Below are positions 11,571-24,487 of a DNA stretch of 64,000 bases, in pieces. Below the pieces are notes generated by a model. That model was not told where the DNA came from, did not search any database, and saw only the letters and a list, made by a program, of their open reading frames with translations. This DNA is from Prorocentrum cordatum (taxonomy: Eukaryota; Sar; Dinophyceae; Prorocentrales; Prorocentraceae). The stretch spans positions 207,001-271,000 of the forward strand of contig CAUYUJ010014357.1 of the NCBI GenBank assembly GCA_963575745.1. The letters run 5' to 3'. Position 1 is the stretch's first letter. Each line of letters opens with the position of its first letter. A program made the translations under genes and the position numbers.

Positions 11571-12299
11571 TCGGCCCTCCGGCGGCCGCTTGGGACGAAC
11601 TGGAGGCACCCCCGCAACGTTCGCGACGAGGCGAAGCCGCTGACAAGCACCCCGAAGCTGGAAAGCGCCCGAGCGCCGACGAATTCGAGAAAACACACTC
11701 CGGGATTGACAGCACCGTCGGGTATGTGGGGCCACCGCGGCCGTTCCTCTCGCGCGGCCGCGCGCGCAGCGGCGCGGCGGAGAAAGGTCGGACGAGAAGG
11801 CGCGCGCCGCTTGTCCAGATCACGCGCCGTGGACACACCGGATCCGCCCATACGGGGTCAACAGCATCACTTACGGCGGCATACGCACATCACACAAACA
11901 CCACACGCATACACTGGCGGGCGCCGCGGCCTCGCGCGCAGCGAAGAAGCGCAGACAGCCGTGAGAAGAGAAAGCAACAGAGCTGCGGACGCGCGCGGCC
12001 AGGCCTTCGGAACAGACGCACACACACATTCACACACGGAGGCGGCGCTCACGGTGGTCGCGTTCAGCGGGGTCTTCTTCGAGACCCTCTGATTCGGACC
12101 AAGCTACGGTAAGTTGCCCTTTGTGCTGCAACACATGCCCTCCCGACGTTGCGACACATACATGCACAAGTTCTTATACACTCCTACACATACACCACAC
12201 ACAACACACGCATTTTTGGCGCCGCGGCCCTGCGCGCGGCCACAGGGCGGAGAAGGTCTAAAGGCAGGAAGCGCGCGTGGAAGCTGGCACACCACAACA

Positions 12300-12912
12300 C
12301 ACACACAACACACAACGTAAGATCACACGCACACACATTTACACTCACGCACGCACGCACACACGCATGCACGCACGCACGCACGCACGCACACGCACGC
12401 ACACGCACGCAAGCACGCACGCACGCGCAAGCGCGCGCACGCGCACGCACGCGCACGCACGCGCACACACACGCACACACACACACACACACACGCACAC
12501 ACGCACACACACACACACACACGCACACACGCACACACACGCACACGCACACACACACACGCACATACACACACACACGCACACACACACACACGCACGC
12601 ACACACACACACGCACACACACACACACACGCACGCACACATGCACGCACGCACACGAACGCACACACGCACGCACACACGCACGCACACACGCACGCAC
12701 ACACGCACACACGCACGCACACACGCACGCACACACGAACGCGCACACGCGCGCACACACGCACACACGCACGCACGCACACTCGCACGCACACTCGCAC
12801 GCACACACGCACACACGCACACACGCACGCACACGCACACACACGCACGCACGCACACACACACACACGCGCACACACACACACACTCACGCACACACAC
12901 ACACACACACTT
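12300..12912. repeat. CA/CACG microsatellite array (0.6 kb)
   Basis: An alternating purine-pyrimidine array of ACAC, ACGC and CACGCA units. It opens long frames on both strands (Thr-His or Val-Cys repeats) that should not be annotated as genes. Confidence 0.97.
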
Positions 12913-13012
12913 CTCTAGAGTCGGCGGGTAGGCAGGGGACGTCTGCGCTGGCGATGGGATGCCCAAACGGGGATGGTGTTAAAGCGAATTGTGCCACCAT
13001 GCAAGAGGAACG

Positions 13013-13281
13013 CGCACACGCGCACACGCGCACACGCGCACGCGCACACGCGCACACTCGCACACGCGCACACGCGCACACGCGCACACGCGCCCACGCG
13101 CCCACGCGCCCACGCGCACACGAGCACACGCGCACACACGCGCACACGCACACACGCACACACGCGCACACGCGCACACACGCACACGCACACACGCACA
13201 CACGCACACACGCACACACGCGCACACGCGCACACGCGCACACGCGCTTACGCGCACACGCGCACACGCACACGCACACAG
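13013..13281. repeat. CACACG/CGCACA microsatellite array
   Basis: A second alternating array with a 6-bp GCGCAC/ACACGC period, separated from the first by about 100 bp of unique sequence (12913-13012). Confidence 0.97.
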
Positions 13282-13394
13282 CCCGGCTCGACCGAGCGGC
13301 CGCGAGCCGCGTCAGCGCCCTCCCATCTTGACCACTCGGACCTCTTTGGACCTCAGGGTGTCGCGCCCCCCCCCCCCCCCTAATCGTTCTGGGG

Positions 13395-13520
13395 GCCCCT
13401 GGGCGGTGTGGTGACCACACCCCGTGGTGAGTCGGTGGGAACTCGGGGTCGCCGCACGATTTTGGGGCTCGGGTCGTTCTCCGAAGACGTCCCGGGCGAC
13501 CAAGTCCTCCAGGGTCCCAA
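13395..13520 (-). repeat. Dispersed repeat H copy 1 (inverted relative to 48.8 kb)
   Basis: Contains GGTGTGGTGACCACACC, GTCGGTGGG and GGTCGTTCTCCGAAGACGTC. The reverse complement matches 48755-48865 block for block. A more diverged third copy is at 49150-49255. Confidence 0.7.
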
Positions 13521-14449
13521 AACCGCGCTCGCCGAGTATCCGCAGAACGTCCGTCTCCATCAAACCGAACCGCGTGCCACTGCCCTCACAGACAGAAGAG
13601 GAGCAACGGGGGAGAAACAGCGACAACAAGAAGAGCAGACTCACCAAACCAGTCGGTCCTTGTCAGAGGTATGCTAGAACTCGTGAGCCTGCCTTTGCGA
13701 GGAGGACGAGGAGGAGCGTGATCAGGAGGCGGAGCAGGAGAAGCATGAGGAGAGCTGCCCTCCCGTCGCGAACACCCCCCCATGCCCAAGGCACTCTTCG
13801 CTCCGCGCGGGCGGCCCGCGAGGACGCCGCGTCCACGTCACATGCGTCGACCTGCCCCGTGAAACGCGCTGTCCTTACGAGTAAACAGGACACGCTGCGG
13901 GAACGAGCCCAGCAAAGGCCGGCCACAAGTCGAGCAGCGATGGAGCCAATAGGGGGTGCCAGCAAGGTGCTTGCAGAGGGGTCGCTACAGAGCTTTGGGA
14001 TTTGGAACACCCTGCCAATGAGAAGAGTCTGATTAGTCTGGTTACGAATCCTGCGTCACGGTGTTCATGACGGACTGCATGTACAAACACACACACACAC
14101 ACACACACACACTCAATTTCGGGCACCGGGACCAATCAATGCGCGCTGAGGGTCAATCTCCCGTGGGACCCCCCATGGTGACGTGGGTGCCAGATTTTTC
14201 CCATCTCATAAATTCGTGCTCCACTTATTCATGGGATCTCTCCGCCTCAATCTCGCTCACTGCCCCATTACCCCTTCTGCGTTCAGAATTACTCATACAC
14301 ACGAGCTCATTCAACCGCCACCGTGCCGCTGGGCACCGAGTAGGCGTGTCCTTAACTCCATTGCCCAATACTCTGAGCCTCAATCCTCACTCCTGAGGAG
14401 TCGTTAAGAGGCCCGAGCCCGAAATTTACAAATCTCCTGGGGGCTTGTC

Positions 14450-14620
14450 TCGGCAGTGGACAAACCTCCCTTTAGTAAACCTCTCCTTAGTGAAAACGGC
14501 CTAAAACCAAGACCGACGGACCTGGACCCGCAAAAATGACGGCCGCGACGCCCTCCCGCGAGCCGAAAACGGCCAATTCCCTAATCGACGTGTCAGGGTA
14601 GGAGGTCTATCCACCTCCGA
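14450..14620. mobile_element. MITE-like element, family B copy 1
   Basis: A 171-bp element with a perfect TSD TTGTC (14445-14449 and 14621-14625). Terminal inverted repeats are TCGGCAGTGGACAAACCTCC and TCGGAGGTGGATAGACCTCC (right end reverse-complemented). Internal blocks CCTTAGTGAAAACGGCC, GGACCTGGACCCGCAAAAAT and TAATCGACGTGTCAGGG are shared with 53513-53683. The subterminal CTTTAGTAAA and CTTAGTGAAA motifs recall pogo-like elements, but the TSD is not TA. Confidence 0.92.
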
Positions 14621-14629
14621 TTGTCTCGG

Positions 14630-15165
14630 TTTCCGCGGCTTGTCGGAGGACTTGTTGAGGCCCTAGAGAGCTCCAAGACGGGTCAACAGAGCCACAAGAG
14701 ACCCCCAAGATGTTCCAAGAGTGCTCCGAGTCGCCGAAAGATCGCTCCAAGACGCCCAAGACGGCCCCAAGACGGTCCAAGAGGCCTCCAAGACACCCCC
14801 AGAAGCCTCCAAGAAGCGAGGCCCCCAGAGGGCCGCAAGACTGCCCAAGAGGGCACCAAGACGGCCCACGAGGCGCCCAAGACGGCCCAAGAGGGCCCAA
14901 AGACGGCCCCAAGAGGGGGCCCCAAAGGGGAACCCGAACTGACATTTCGAGCCCTCGCCCCTGTGGGGCCAAGGGGCCTTCATAAGGCCCGAAAAGGTAC
15001 CCAAGAGAACCCTGGAGGCCTCCGAAAGGCCCCCAAGAGGCTCCCAAGAGGCCCCCGAACTGCTCCCAAGAGGCTTCCGAGAGCGCTTCGAAGAGACCCG
15101 AAGAAGCATTCCTGAGAACTCTGACCCACAACCCAGGCACGGTGGTGGGATGGTCGGAAGGCCAA
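14630..15165. repeat. Dispersed AAGACGGCC/AAGAGGCCC element, family I copy 1
   Basis: A degenerate ~12-bp unit (CCAAGACGGCCC, CCAAGAGGCCTC) makes up most of it. Conserved landmarks shared with 57150-57809 and 59440-60105 are GAGTCGCCGAAA, GGGGAAC-CGAACTGACATTTC and the tail GGTGGGATGG-CGAAGGCCA. The Pro/Arg/Lys-rich frames follow the repeat in every phase, so it is not convincing as coding sequence. Confidence 0.7.
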
Positions 15166-15234
15166 CAAATACTAAACTGCAGAGATTCACCATACCCAGG
15201 TCCGCTCAGACCCATCTCAGTCCTGCCCGAACTT

Positions 15235-15370
15235 ATACACACACACTCAGTCACTCACATCCAGACTCACTCACACTCAGATTCACTCACGCTCAGACTC
15301 ACTCGTACTCATACTCACTCACCCTCCTGCTCACTCCCGTTCCGACTCAACCACGCTCATTTCCATTTGC
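15235..15370. repeat. CACTCACACTCAGA short tandem repeat
   Basis: A degenerate 12-14-bp CACTCACNCTCAGA array just upstream of the ~148-bp repeats. Confidence 0.8.
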
Positions 15371-15419
15371 ACTTAGATCTGATCATGATTGGACACGCTC
15401 ATGAACACGCTCAGCCGCA

Positions 15420-16172
15420 ACGTCAACGAGATGTCGCAAGCATCGGATTCGGGCACCCCAAGGAGGCGCCGCCAGGGGAGCGTGCACTTACCAGTTCGCA
15501 GCCAACTTGTCGGGATGTCTCGAGCGGTTCGCTCGTTTGGCGTCCCCCAGCCTTTCCGTTTGAAAGCGTCGTGACCCAATCACCACGGTTTAACAGGAAG
15601 AGCATGTGGACACCCCAAGGAGGAGCGACCAGGGGAGGACACTCGCCCGTTCGCGCAAATATTGTGGCGATGCCTCGAACGGTTCTCTCGCTTGACGTCC
15701 CCGACTCCTCTTTTTTGAGAGCTTCGTGATCATCACGAGTAGCAGGCATAGCACTCGGGCACCCCAAGGCGGAGCCGCCAAGGTGTGCGGAATGTCCCCA
15801 GTCGCGGCCCATGCGTGGGGATGTCTCGAACGGTTCGCTTGTTTGGCGTCCGCTGCTACTGTCTTTTGAGAACTTCGGGATCACCGCGATGTAGCAAGTA
15901 GGCACTCCAGGGAGGATCCGCCATGGAGTCTTGCGATTCCCCGATCGCGGCCAGATTGTGGGCATGCGTAAGGCGCTGCGTAAGGCGAAACGATGCTCGA
16001 CTACTCTGATTTCAGAGCCCTATGGTCACCGCGATGTAGCAAGCACAACGCTTGGGCATCCCAATGGGGGATCCGCCAAAGGGTGTTACGCATGCCCGTT
16101 CGCGAACAGTTCGTGCATACGTCTCAAGCCAAAGGCTGGTTTTGGCACCGCCGACTCCTCTCTCGTTCTCTC

Positions 16173-16207
<35 letters not shown>

Positions 16208-16265
16208 TTCCCTGGAGTCTGAAGATCACCCGGATGTAGCAGGCATCGCTTTTGGGGCGCTCAGT
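15420..16265. repeat. ~148-bp tandem repeat, 5 to 6 diverged copies
   Basis: Recurring landmarks are CACCGCGATGTAGCAAGCA, CGGGCACCCCAAGG, GGATGTCTCGAACGGTTCGC, TTTGGCGTCCCC and TTTTGAGAGCTTCG. Starts fall near 15427, 15578, 15728, 15878, 16025 and 16228 (partial). A (TC)n tract at 16159-16207 interrupts the last full copy. Confidence 0.85.
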
Positions 16266-16369
16266 CGCCACATACTATTTCTTTAAGATTCTCGCACACA
16301 GACACTAACATCGGGAAGTGCCAGGATATAACATGTACATGTGAGGAACTCCCCGTCCCCCTCCCGCCC

Positions 16370-16490
16370 GAAGGGGCCCCCAAGAGCCCCCCCAAGAAGC
16401 CCCAGGGGAGCCCAATACGTCGCCAAGGAGCCCCAAGACGCTCCCAAGAAGCCCCCAAGACGGCCCCAAGAGGCCCCAGATAGCGCTCCA
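16370..16490. repeat. Short family I fragment
   Basis: CCCCCAAGAGCCCC, CCAAGAAGCCCC and CCAAGACGGCCCCAAG units without the conserved landmarks of the long copies. From 16500 to 17690 nothing recognisable is present apart from the repeat G-related piece at 16975-17045. Confidence 0.55.
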
Positions 16491-17689
16491 GGGCCGGCGG
16501 AATGAGCGAAGCGATTAAATAATTTCGAGAAGGAGGGTCCAGGGACGTCCAGGGGGGGCTCCCGCTTTTGCTTCACACAAGCTAGCGCATAACACAGCGC
16601 ATTCACGAGCCCCCCTCGAAAACGCCCTTGAACCCCCGACCATGTTCCCCCCCTCCTCCCCGAGGACCCCTCCCGAAACGCACCCCGAACCCACGTTACG
16701 TGCTCGAAAGGGGTTTCTCGAGAACCCTCGAAACAAAAACGATTGGGGGACCCCCAATGGAAAACTACTGCCTGGTCTTTTCTTCTGGTGGGGGGTCTGG
16801 GCACCCCCACAAGATATTAAAACCGCCGCAGCGCTTTTTGTTTAAGGGGGGGGTCGCGAGAACCCCCCAATATCCCTGGTGAAATCATTGTCGCTTTTTG
16901 CGGGGCCTTGCTTAATGGAGGGCGGCAAGAAGGGAACGAAGAAACGTGTACCTTTCGTGTCCCTCTTGGGCCCCCCAAGGTGCACAAAAAAGGCACATGT
17001 TTCCACCCCCACCTGCGTCGCCCCCCATTACGCCACGCCCGATGGTTGGAAGGGGGCTGCCGTGCCTCCCCACCCTAAAAACACACTCTTTTCTACGGCA
17101 AGTTCGTGTCGTGGTGACCCTGGCATTGCTTTCTGACATTGCGTGGATCGTTCAACCTTAGAGGATCGCGCGTTTCCAAATCGCCCGATCTTTCGTTCCA
17201 GGCTGGCCGATTCTGGGCCACTGGCGGCGCTAAACCTTGAACGCCTGCGCTGGGGTCCCAGCCGGGTCGAGCCGGGTCGGCACGGCGTGAACCTACCGTC
17301 TGTTATTTTGCTGGGGAAGGCCCAAACGCACCCCCAGGGCGACGTACCCCCAGTGAGGTGTCCCAGCGGCCACGGTTCCAGCCACGGTGGGCGCCAGAGT
17401 GCAGCCGCTGGGCGCCCCGAGGTGGGCCCTGAGGCCCTCTCTCCAAGGCACGCCTGCTCGGGCGCACGTCCGGCCTCCCCCGAGTTGTTTGGGGGGGTCC
17501 CGGAGTGCCTCCCCACCGCGCGGCGGGCGGAGCGGGTGGCGGGCGGGTTCGGCTGGCGGCCGGGGTCGGGATGCAAGGTGCCTCTCCTCGGGGCGGCTGC
17601 CTTGCGGCTGGGCCCGATCTGGGCACTGCTCGCCTCCGAGGGCCAGCTGCGGGCGCGCAATCGTACGAGAAAGCCCCCCTCCCCCATCC

Positions 17690-18124
17690 TCTGTCGTCGC
17701 CCTCCTCGGCATCATCCGTGTTCTCACCCTCCTCCGCCCGCCTCCTCCCTCCCTCCTACCCTCCCCCCGTCCACTCCCGTCTCTCTCCTGGTATCTCCCT
17801 CCCTCTTGGCCTCTTGGACACCTCCTTCCGCGGCAACGGCACAAGTGCTCCTCTTCCACCGTCCATCCTCCCTTTCTGCCCCATCATCCCTCCCTCCTGC
17901 TAATGCTCTATCTCCTGCACCTGCTGCTGTTGCGTCTGCTTCTGCTCTTCCTGCTCATCCCCTTCTGATTCCTTCTACTCCGGCTCCTTCTGCCTCTCGC
18001 TGCTCTTGCTCCTGTTTCTACAGCTCCCCCAACAGGTTGCCCCTTCTGCTCTCCTCGTCAGCTTCCTCCTGCCCCCCCCTCCTTGATACGGCGCGTGCTT
18101 CTCTGCTTGTAGTCCTCCTTGGCC

Positions 18125-18155
<31 letters not shown>

Positions 18156-18180
18156 CCAACCCTCTGGCCCCACTACTGCT
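17690..18180. repeat. Pyrimidine-rich tract
   Basis: CTCC, CTGCT and CTTC-rich plus strand ending in (CTG)n near 18120-18155. No coding evidence. Confidence 0.65.
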
Positions 18181-18774
18181 CCTGAGTGAGTGGCAATGCA
18201 TGGGGAGCCTTTCTCCCCTCTCCCCATCTCCCCCCCTCCTCCTCCACCCTCGCCCCCCCCCCCCCCGTGGCAACCTGGAGCAAGGGCGCACCACCGTGTA
18301 AAGCTGCAGATGCAACCTGCTCGCTCGCGCGGGCCTCACCTCGGCACCCGGGTGGATAACTTCTACGCAACCAGCTCCTGCAAGATGGCCGCCGCAAGCG
18401 TCGCGACAACGCTGGCCACTGGACTCGCAGGCGACGTCCGGATGCCTCGGCCGAGCGAGGGGCTTCCGACATGTTCGTCGACGACATCACTCACGCATAC
18501 AAGAAGAGCGTGGCAGGGGAAGGTCTACCCGCCGTGGGGGAGTAACTGCGGGGCCCAAACGTATACACCACCACCACCACCTCTCTCCCCCCCTCCCCCT
18601 CCAGGAAAGAGGCGAGGCAGAAAAAAGTAGTAGAGAGAGGAGGAATCGACGTGGTGGTGCTGTGGATTCCTGGGGCCCGCAGTAACGGTCACGTGGCGGG
18701 CTCGGGTATGGTACTGCCAAATATCATGGCAGTCGCAAGTACGAGCAGCAGGAGTACCTGTGAAGGCCAAGGAA

Positions 18775-19015
18775 TTGACGAGGACAACGACGACCACCAG
18801 CAGCGACGACAACGACAACAGCAACGAAGACGAAAACAACGACGGTGACGTGGACGACGACGACCTGCAAGGACGGCGATGACCAAGACGACGAAGGCGA
18901 CCAGCGACGACGACGACGACAATGATGACAGCGGCTACAACAAAGACGACCAGCGGCAACGACGACGACGATGGCGACGACGACTGGTGGCGACGACGAA
19001 TAACAGCACCCAAAA
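18775..19015. repeat. GAC/AAC interrupted triplet array
   Basis: GACGACGAC and CAACAACGA tracts with substitutions. This is the start of about 5.7 kb of nearly continuous low-complexity DNA. Confidence 0.85.
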
Positions 19016-19189
19016 AACAAAACAACGCAGCATTACCATTGCAAGCAGTGGTCGCTCTAGTACAAGAAATGGCGGTATAAGTACTGTTGATCGTAGTTAG
19101 ACCAGTGTCTCTAGAGAGACAAATCCAACAACAGCACGGCCACGCATATTACTGCAACGTATATGCTACGACTACAATGACTACGTAGA

Positions 19190-19256
19190 CTACTCCTAGT
19201 GCGTTTACGATTACCACGACTGCTCCTACTACTTCTACTACAACTACTACTACTAC

Positions 19257-19323
<67 letters not shown>

Positions 19324-19339
19324 GCTACTACTACTACTT

Positions 19340-19370
<31 letters not shown>

Positions 19371-19371
19371 G

Positions 19372-19409
<38 letters not shown>

Positions 19410-19640
19410 GACTACTACTACTACGGCTACGACCTAGTACTACTACTACTACTACTACGACGACAACAACAACAACTACTACTACTACTACTACTACGAC
19501 TACTACTACTACTACGGCGACGACTACCACTACTATTAAACTTATTCGACTGCTACGACTCCTACTACCACGACCAGTACTACTACTACTACTTCTACTA
19601 CTACTACTACCACTACTACTACTACTAGTGCTGACCTCCT
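19190..19640. repeat. (CTA)n trinucleotide array
   Basis: CTA/TAC triplets with sparse CGA, TTC and GCT variants. Ser-, Leu- or Val-rich frames on both strands are translations of this. Confidence 0.97.
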
Positions 19641-19699
19641 TCGGTTTGCCCAATTAATCTGGTGTAAGGAGTGTAAGGAGTTTAAGGAGTGTGGTGAGG

Positions 19700-22325
19700 A
19701 TCCTGTGCTGCGGATGCGCCGTGCGCGTTTCGTATATGTTTCGCAAATGTTGCGTATATGTTTCGCATATGTTTCGTATATGTTACATATATGTTTCGTA
19801 TATGGTTCGTATACGTTTCGTATATGTTTCGTGTATGTTCCGTATAGGTTCCGTACATGGTTCGTATATGGTTGTTCCGTGTTTGTTTCGTATGTGTTAC
19901 GTATGTGTTTCGCATATGATTCGTCTATGGTTCGTAATGGTTCGGTATATGTTCCGTATATGCTTCGTACATGTGTCGAACATGTTTTGTTTTGTTTCGT
20001 GTCTGTTTCGTGTATGTGTCGCATCTGTTCCGTATAGGTTCTGTTCCGTATAGGTTTCGTATATGTTTCGTGAACGTTTCGTACATGTTTCGCATACGTT
20101 TCATGTATGCGTCGTGAATATGTCGTGCATGTTTCGAACATGTGTCTTATATGTTTCGTTTATGTTTCGTATATGTTGCGCGTCTGTTTCGCAAATGCTT
20201 CGTCAATGTTTCGTACATGTTTCGTACATGTGTCGTGTTGGTTCCGTATACGTGTCGCATATGTTTCGCATATGTTTCGTATGCGTTTCGTACCTGTTTC
20301 GTATTTGATTAGTATAGGTCTCGTACATGTTTCGTGCATGTTTCGTAGATGTTTCGCATGCGCTTCGTATAGGTTCGTAAATGTTTCGTAAATGCTTCGT
20401 GCATGTTTCGTAAATGGTTCGTAAATATTTCGCATATGTTGCGCATCTGTTGCGCATGTGTTGCGTATATGTGGCGCGTGCGTTGCGTGTGCGTTGGATG
20501 TATGTTTCGCAAATGTGTTGTAGGTGTTCCGCGTGCGTTTCGCATATGTGTTCGTATATGTTGCGCGCGTGTTGCGCATGCGTTTCGTGCGTGTTGAGTA
20601 AATGGTTCGTATATGTATCGTATATGTTTCGCATTTGTTTCGTTTATGTTTTGCACATGTTTCGTGTATGTAAATGTTTCGTATTGGTGTCGCAGTGGTT
20701 CCGCATGTGCTTCGTATATGTTTCGCGTCTGTGGTGCGCGTGTTTCGTATACGTGTATGCTTCGCGCTGGCTCCGTATATGTTCCGCATATGCTTCGTAT
20801 ACGTTTCGTAGGTGCTTCGTATATGTTTCGCATCTGCGTCGCATATGTTTCGCATGCGTATTGAATATGTTTCGCATGTGGTTCGTAAATGTTTCGCGCA
20901 TGTTTCGCATATGTATCGCATGTGTTTCGTATTTGTTTCGTGTATGTTTCATATGTGTCGTATATGTTTCGCATGTGGTAAGTGTTGCGTATACGTTGCA
21001 AATGTGTTGCGTGCGCGTACGTCGCGCATATGTTTCGCATTTGTTTCGCATATGTTTGGCATATGTGTCGCATGCGTTTCGCTTATGGTTCACAAGTGTT
21101 CCGTAAATGGTTCGTATATGTTTGGTATATTGTTCGCATCTGTGTCGCATCTGTTCCGCGTGCGTTTCGTATATGGTTCGCGTGCTGTTCGGATTCGTAT
21201 ATGTGCACATTCCGCATCTGTTTCGCATCTGTTTCGTATATGTTGCATGTGTGTTGCATGCGGTTCGTATTTGTTTCGTAAATGGTTCCTATGTGGTTCG
21301 TGTATGTGTAGTATATGTTTCGTATATGTTTCGTACTAATTTCGCATGTGTTTCGCATGTGTTTCGCATGCGTTTCCTATGCGTGTCGTGAATGTTTTGT
21401 ATATGTTCCGTACATGACTCGTATATGTTTCGCATTTTTCGCATGCGTTTCGTATTTGTTTTGCGAATTGTTCGCGGCGGTTTCGTATATGTTTCGTAAA
21501 TATGTCGCATGTGTTGCGTGCGTGTTTCGTGCATGTTCGTATATGTTTCGTGCTTATATATATACACCGTATTTATCGTATATGTGTCGTAGATGTTTCG
21601 CATGTGTGTCGCATTGGTTTCGCATGTGTTTCGTATTTGTTTCGCATATGATTCGTGCGCGTTCCGCGAGCGGCTCGCATTTGTTTCGCATATGTTTCGC
21701 ATGTGTTGCATATGTGTTTCGCAGAGGTTCCGCATGTAGTTCGTATTGGTTTCGTATGTTTCGTATATGTTACGTAGATGCGTTGTATACGTTTCGTGTG
21801 TTCCGTATACGGTTCGCATGCGTTTCGCATGCGTTTCGTTTACGTTTCGTATATGTTACGTAAAGGTTCGTATATGTTTCGTATATTTCGTATAGGTTCG
21901 TATATGTGTCGTATAGGTGTCGCATCTGTTTCGTGTATGTTTCGCATATGTTGCGCATCTGTTTCGTATGTGGTTCGTAAATGTTTCGCATGCGCTTCGT
22001 GCATGTGTCGGATGCGTTTCGCCTGCGCTTCCTATACGTTTCGCATAAAGTTCGTGTACGTTTCGTATATAATTCGTATATGTGTTGTATATGGTTCGTA
22101 TATGTTCCGTAAATGTTTCGTATCTGTTTCGCATGTGTTTCGTGAGTGTTCGTGTATGTTTCGTGTATGTGTTGTACATGTGTTGTATATGGCGTGTATA
22201 CGTTTCGCATATGGTTTGTATGTGTGTCATATATGTTTCGCAATTGTGCCGTATATGTTTCGCATATCTTCCGTATATGCGTTCTACATGTGTCGCAAAT
22301 GCTTCGTATCTGCATCGTATAGCTT
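19700..22325. repeat. 2.6-kb degenerate ~9-bp array (TTTCGTATATG type)
   Basis: A short unit around TATGTTTCG, with variants TTTCGCATATG, TTCCGTATAGG and GTGTCGTATATG, tiles the whole interval. Copies are diverged and spacing is often 9 or 12 bp, so codon phase is mostly kept and several frames stay open (FRICFVYVSYM-like on plus, RNIYETYTKHI-like on minus). Codon content simply mirrors the unit, so I do not call a gene. Confidence 0.92.
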
Positions 22326-22329
22326 GGCA

Positions 22330-23012
22330 CCAGGTGCGCCCAGCGTGCGCCCAGCGCGCCAGGTGCGCCCAGCGCGCCAGGTGCGCCAGGTGCGAGAGGT
22401 GCACCATGTGCGCCAGGTGCGCCAGGCGCGCCAGATGCGCCAGGCGCGCAGGGTGCGCCAGGTGCGCCAGGTGCGCCAGGTGAGCCAGGTGCGCCAGGCG
22501 CGCCAGGTGCGCCAGGTGCGCAGGGGCGCGCCAGGTGTGCCAGGTGCGCCAGGCGTGCGCCAGGTGCGCCCAGCGCGCCAGGTGCGCCAGGCGCGCCAGG
22601 CGCGCCAGGTGCGCCAGGGGCGCCAGGTGCACCAGGCGCGCCAGGTGTGCCAGGTGCGCCCGGTGCGCCAGGCGCGCCAGGTGCTCTGGGGGGGGCGCCA
22701 AGTGTGCCATGTGCGTCAGGTGCGCCAGGTGCGCCAGGCGCGCCAGGTGCGCCACGCGCGCCAGCGATGCCAGGTGCGCCAGGCGCGCCAGGCGCGCCAG
22801 CGGTGCCAGATGCGCCAGGTGCGCAGGGTGCGCCAGGTGTGCCTGGTGCGCAGGGTGCGCCAGGTGTGCGCCAGGTGCGCCCAGCGCGCCAGGTGCGCCA
22901 GGTGAGCCAGGTGCGCCAGGCGCGCCAGGTGCGCCAGGAGTGCCAGGTGAGCCAGGTGCGCCAGGTGCGCCAGGCGCGCCAGGCGCGCCAGCGGCGCCAG
23001 GCGCGCCCTTGG
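22330..23012. repeat. 9-bp GCGCCAGGT array, collagen-like in translation
   Basis: About 70 copies of GCGCCAGGT with T/C and A/G variants. The 9-mer encodes Ala-Pro-Gly on plus and Gly-Ala-Pro on minus, giving collagen-like frames on both strands at once. Lack of strand preference and merger into the flanking arrays argue for satellite DNA rather than a collagen gene. Confidence 0.93.
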
Positions 23013-23033
23013 GCAAACAGACGGAGGTCAACC

Positions 23034-23830
<797 letters not shown>

Positions 23831-23934
23831 ATCCGAGTACTACTGCTAAGAATTCTGCTACCTCTTCTACTACTCCTGCTACTAATATTGTTGTTACTAC
23901 ATCTAGTAGCGATAGCCGTAGCACCACGAGAAAG

Positions 23935-24435
23935 AAGGAGTCGCAAAGAAAAAGTATGATGAGGAGCAGGAGGATCAGCAGGAACAGCTGCAGAATGAGT
24001 TGGGAAGTAGTATCACGAGGAGCAGAGGGAGGATGGGTAGGAGGAGAAACAGCAAGAAGAGCAGCAGGAGGAGCCACAGAAAGAACAGCAGAAGTGGCAG
24101 CCAAAGAACAAACAAAAAGCAGCAGGAACATGCAGAAACAGCAGGAGAAGGGAGGAAGGGACCAGCAGTAGGAGCATCGGGAGGAGCAGCCGGAGGAGCA
24201 TCAGGGGCAGCGACAGTAGGAGCAGGACAAGGTGCAGCAGGAGCAGAAGCAGCAGCAGGAGCAGCAGCAGGAGAAAAACAACAGGCGGAACAGCGGAAGG
24301 AGCAGCAGGAGGAGCACTGGATCATCAGCGGGAGCAGCAGAAACAGCAGGAACAACAACAACAACAATAACAACAACAGTAACAACAACATCATCATCAT
24401 CAACAACAACAACAACAACGACGACGACGACGACG

Positions 24436-24478
<43 letters not shown>

Positions 24479-24480
24479 CC
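23935..24480. repeat. CAG/GGA-rich tract ending in (AAC)n
   Basis: AGCAGGAGCAGC-type sequence to about 24340, then ACAACAACA repeats with a GAC insert to 24480. Gln/Glu/Ser- or Asn-rich frames reflect the repeat. Confidence 0.85.
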
Positions 24481-24487
24481 ATTTTAA

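Noticed and set aside
12184-13414. Long Thr-His and Val-Cys open frames on both strands (up to 260 codons)
   Set aside because: They are exact translations of the CA/CACG arrays; openness on both strands and in several phases follows from the dinucleotide and tetranucleotide repeats.
14445-14640. A second element starting TCGG immediately after family B copy 1 (TTGTC then TCGGTTTCCGCGG)
   Set aside because: I could not find a matching TTGTC on the far side of the family I copy, so the TCGG may be coincidental target sequence.
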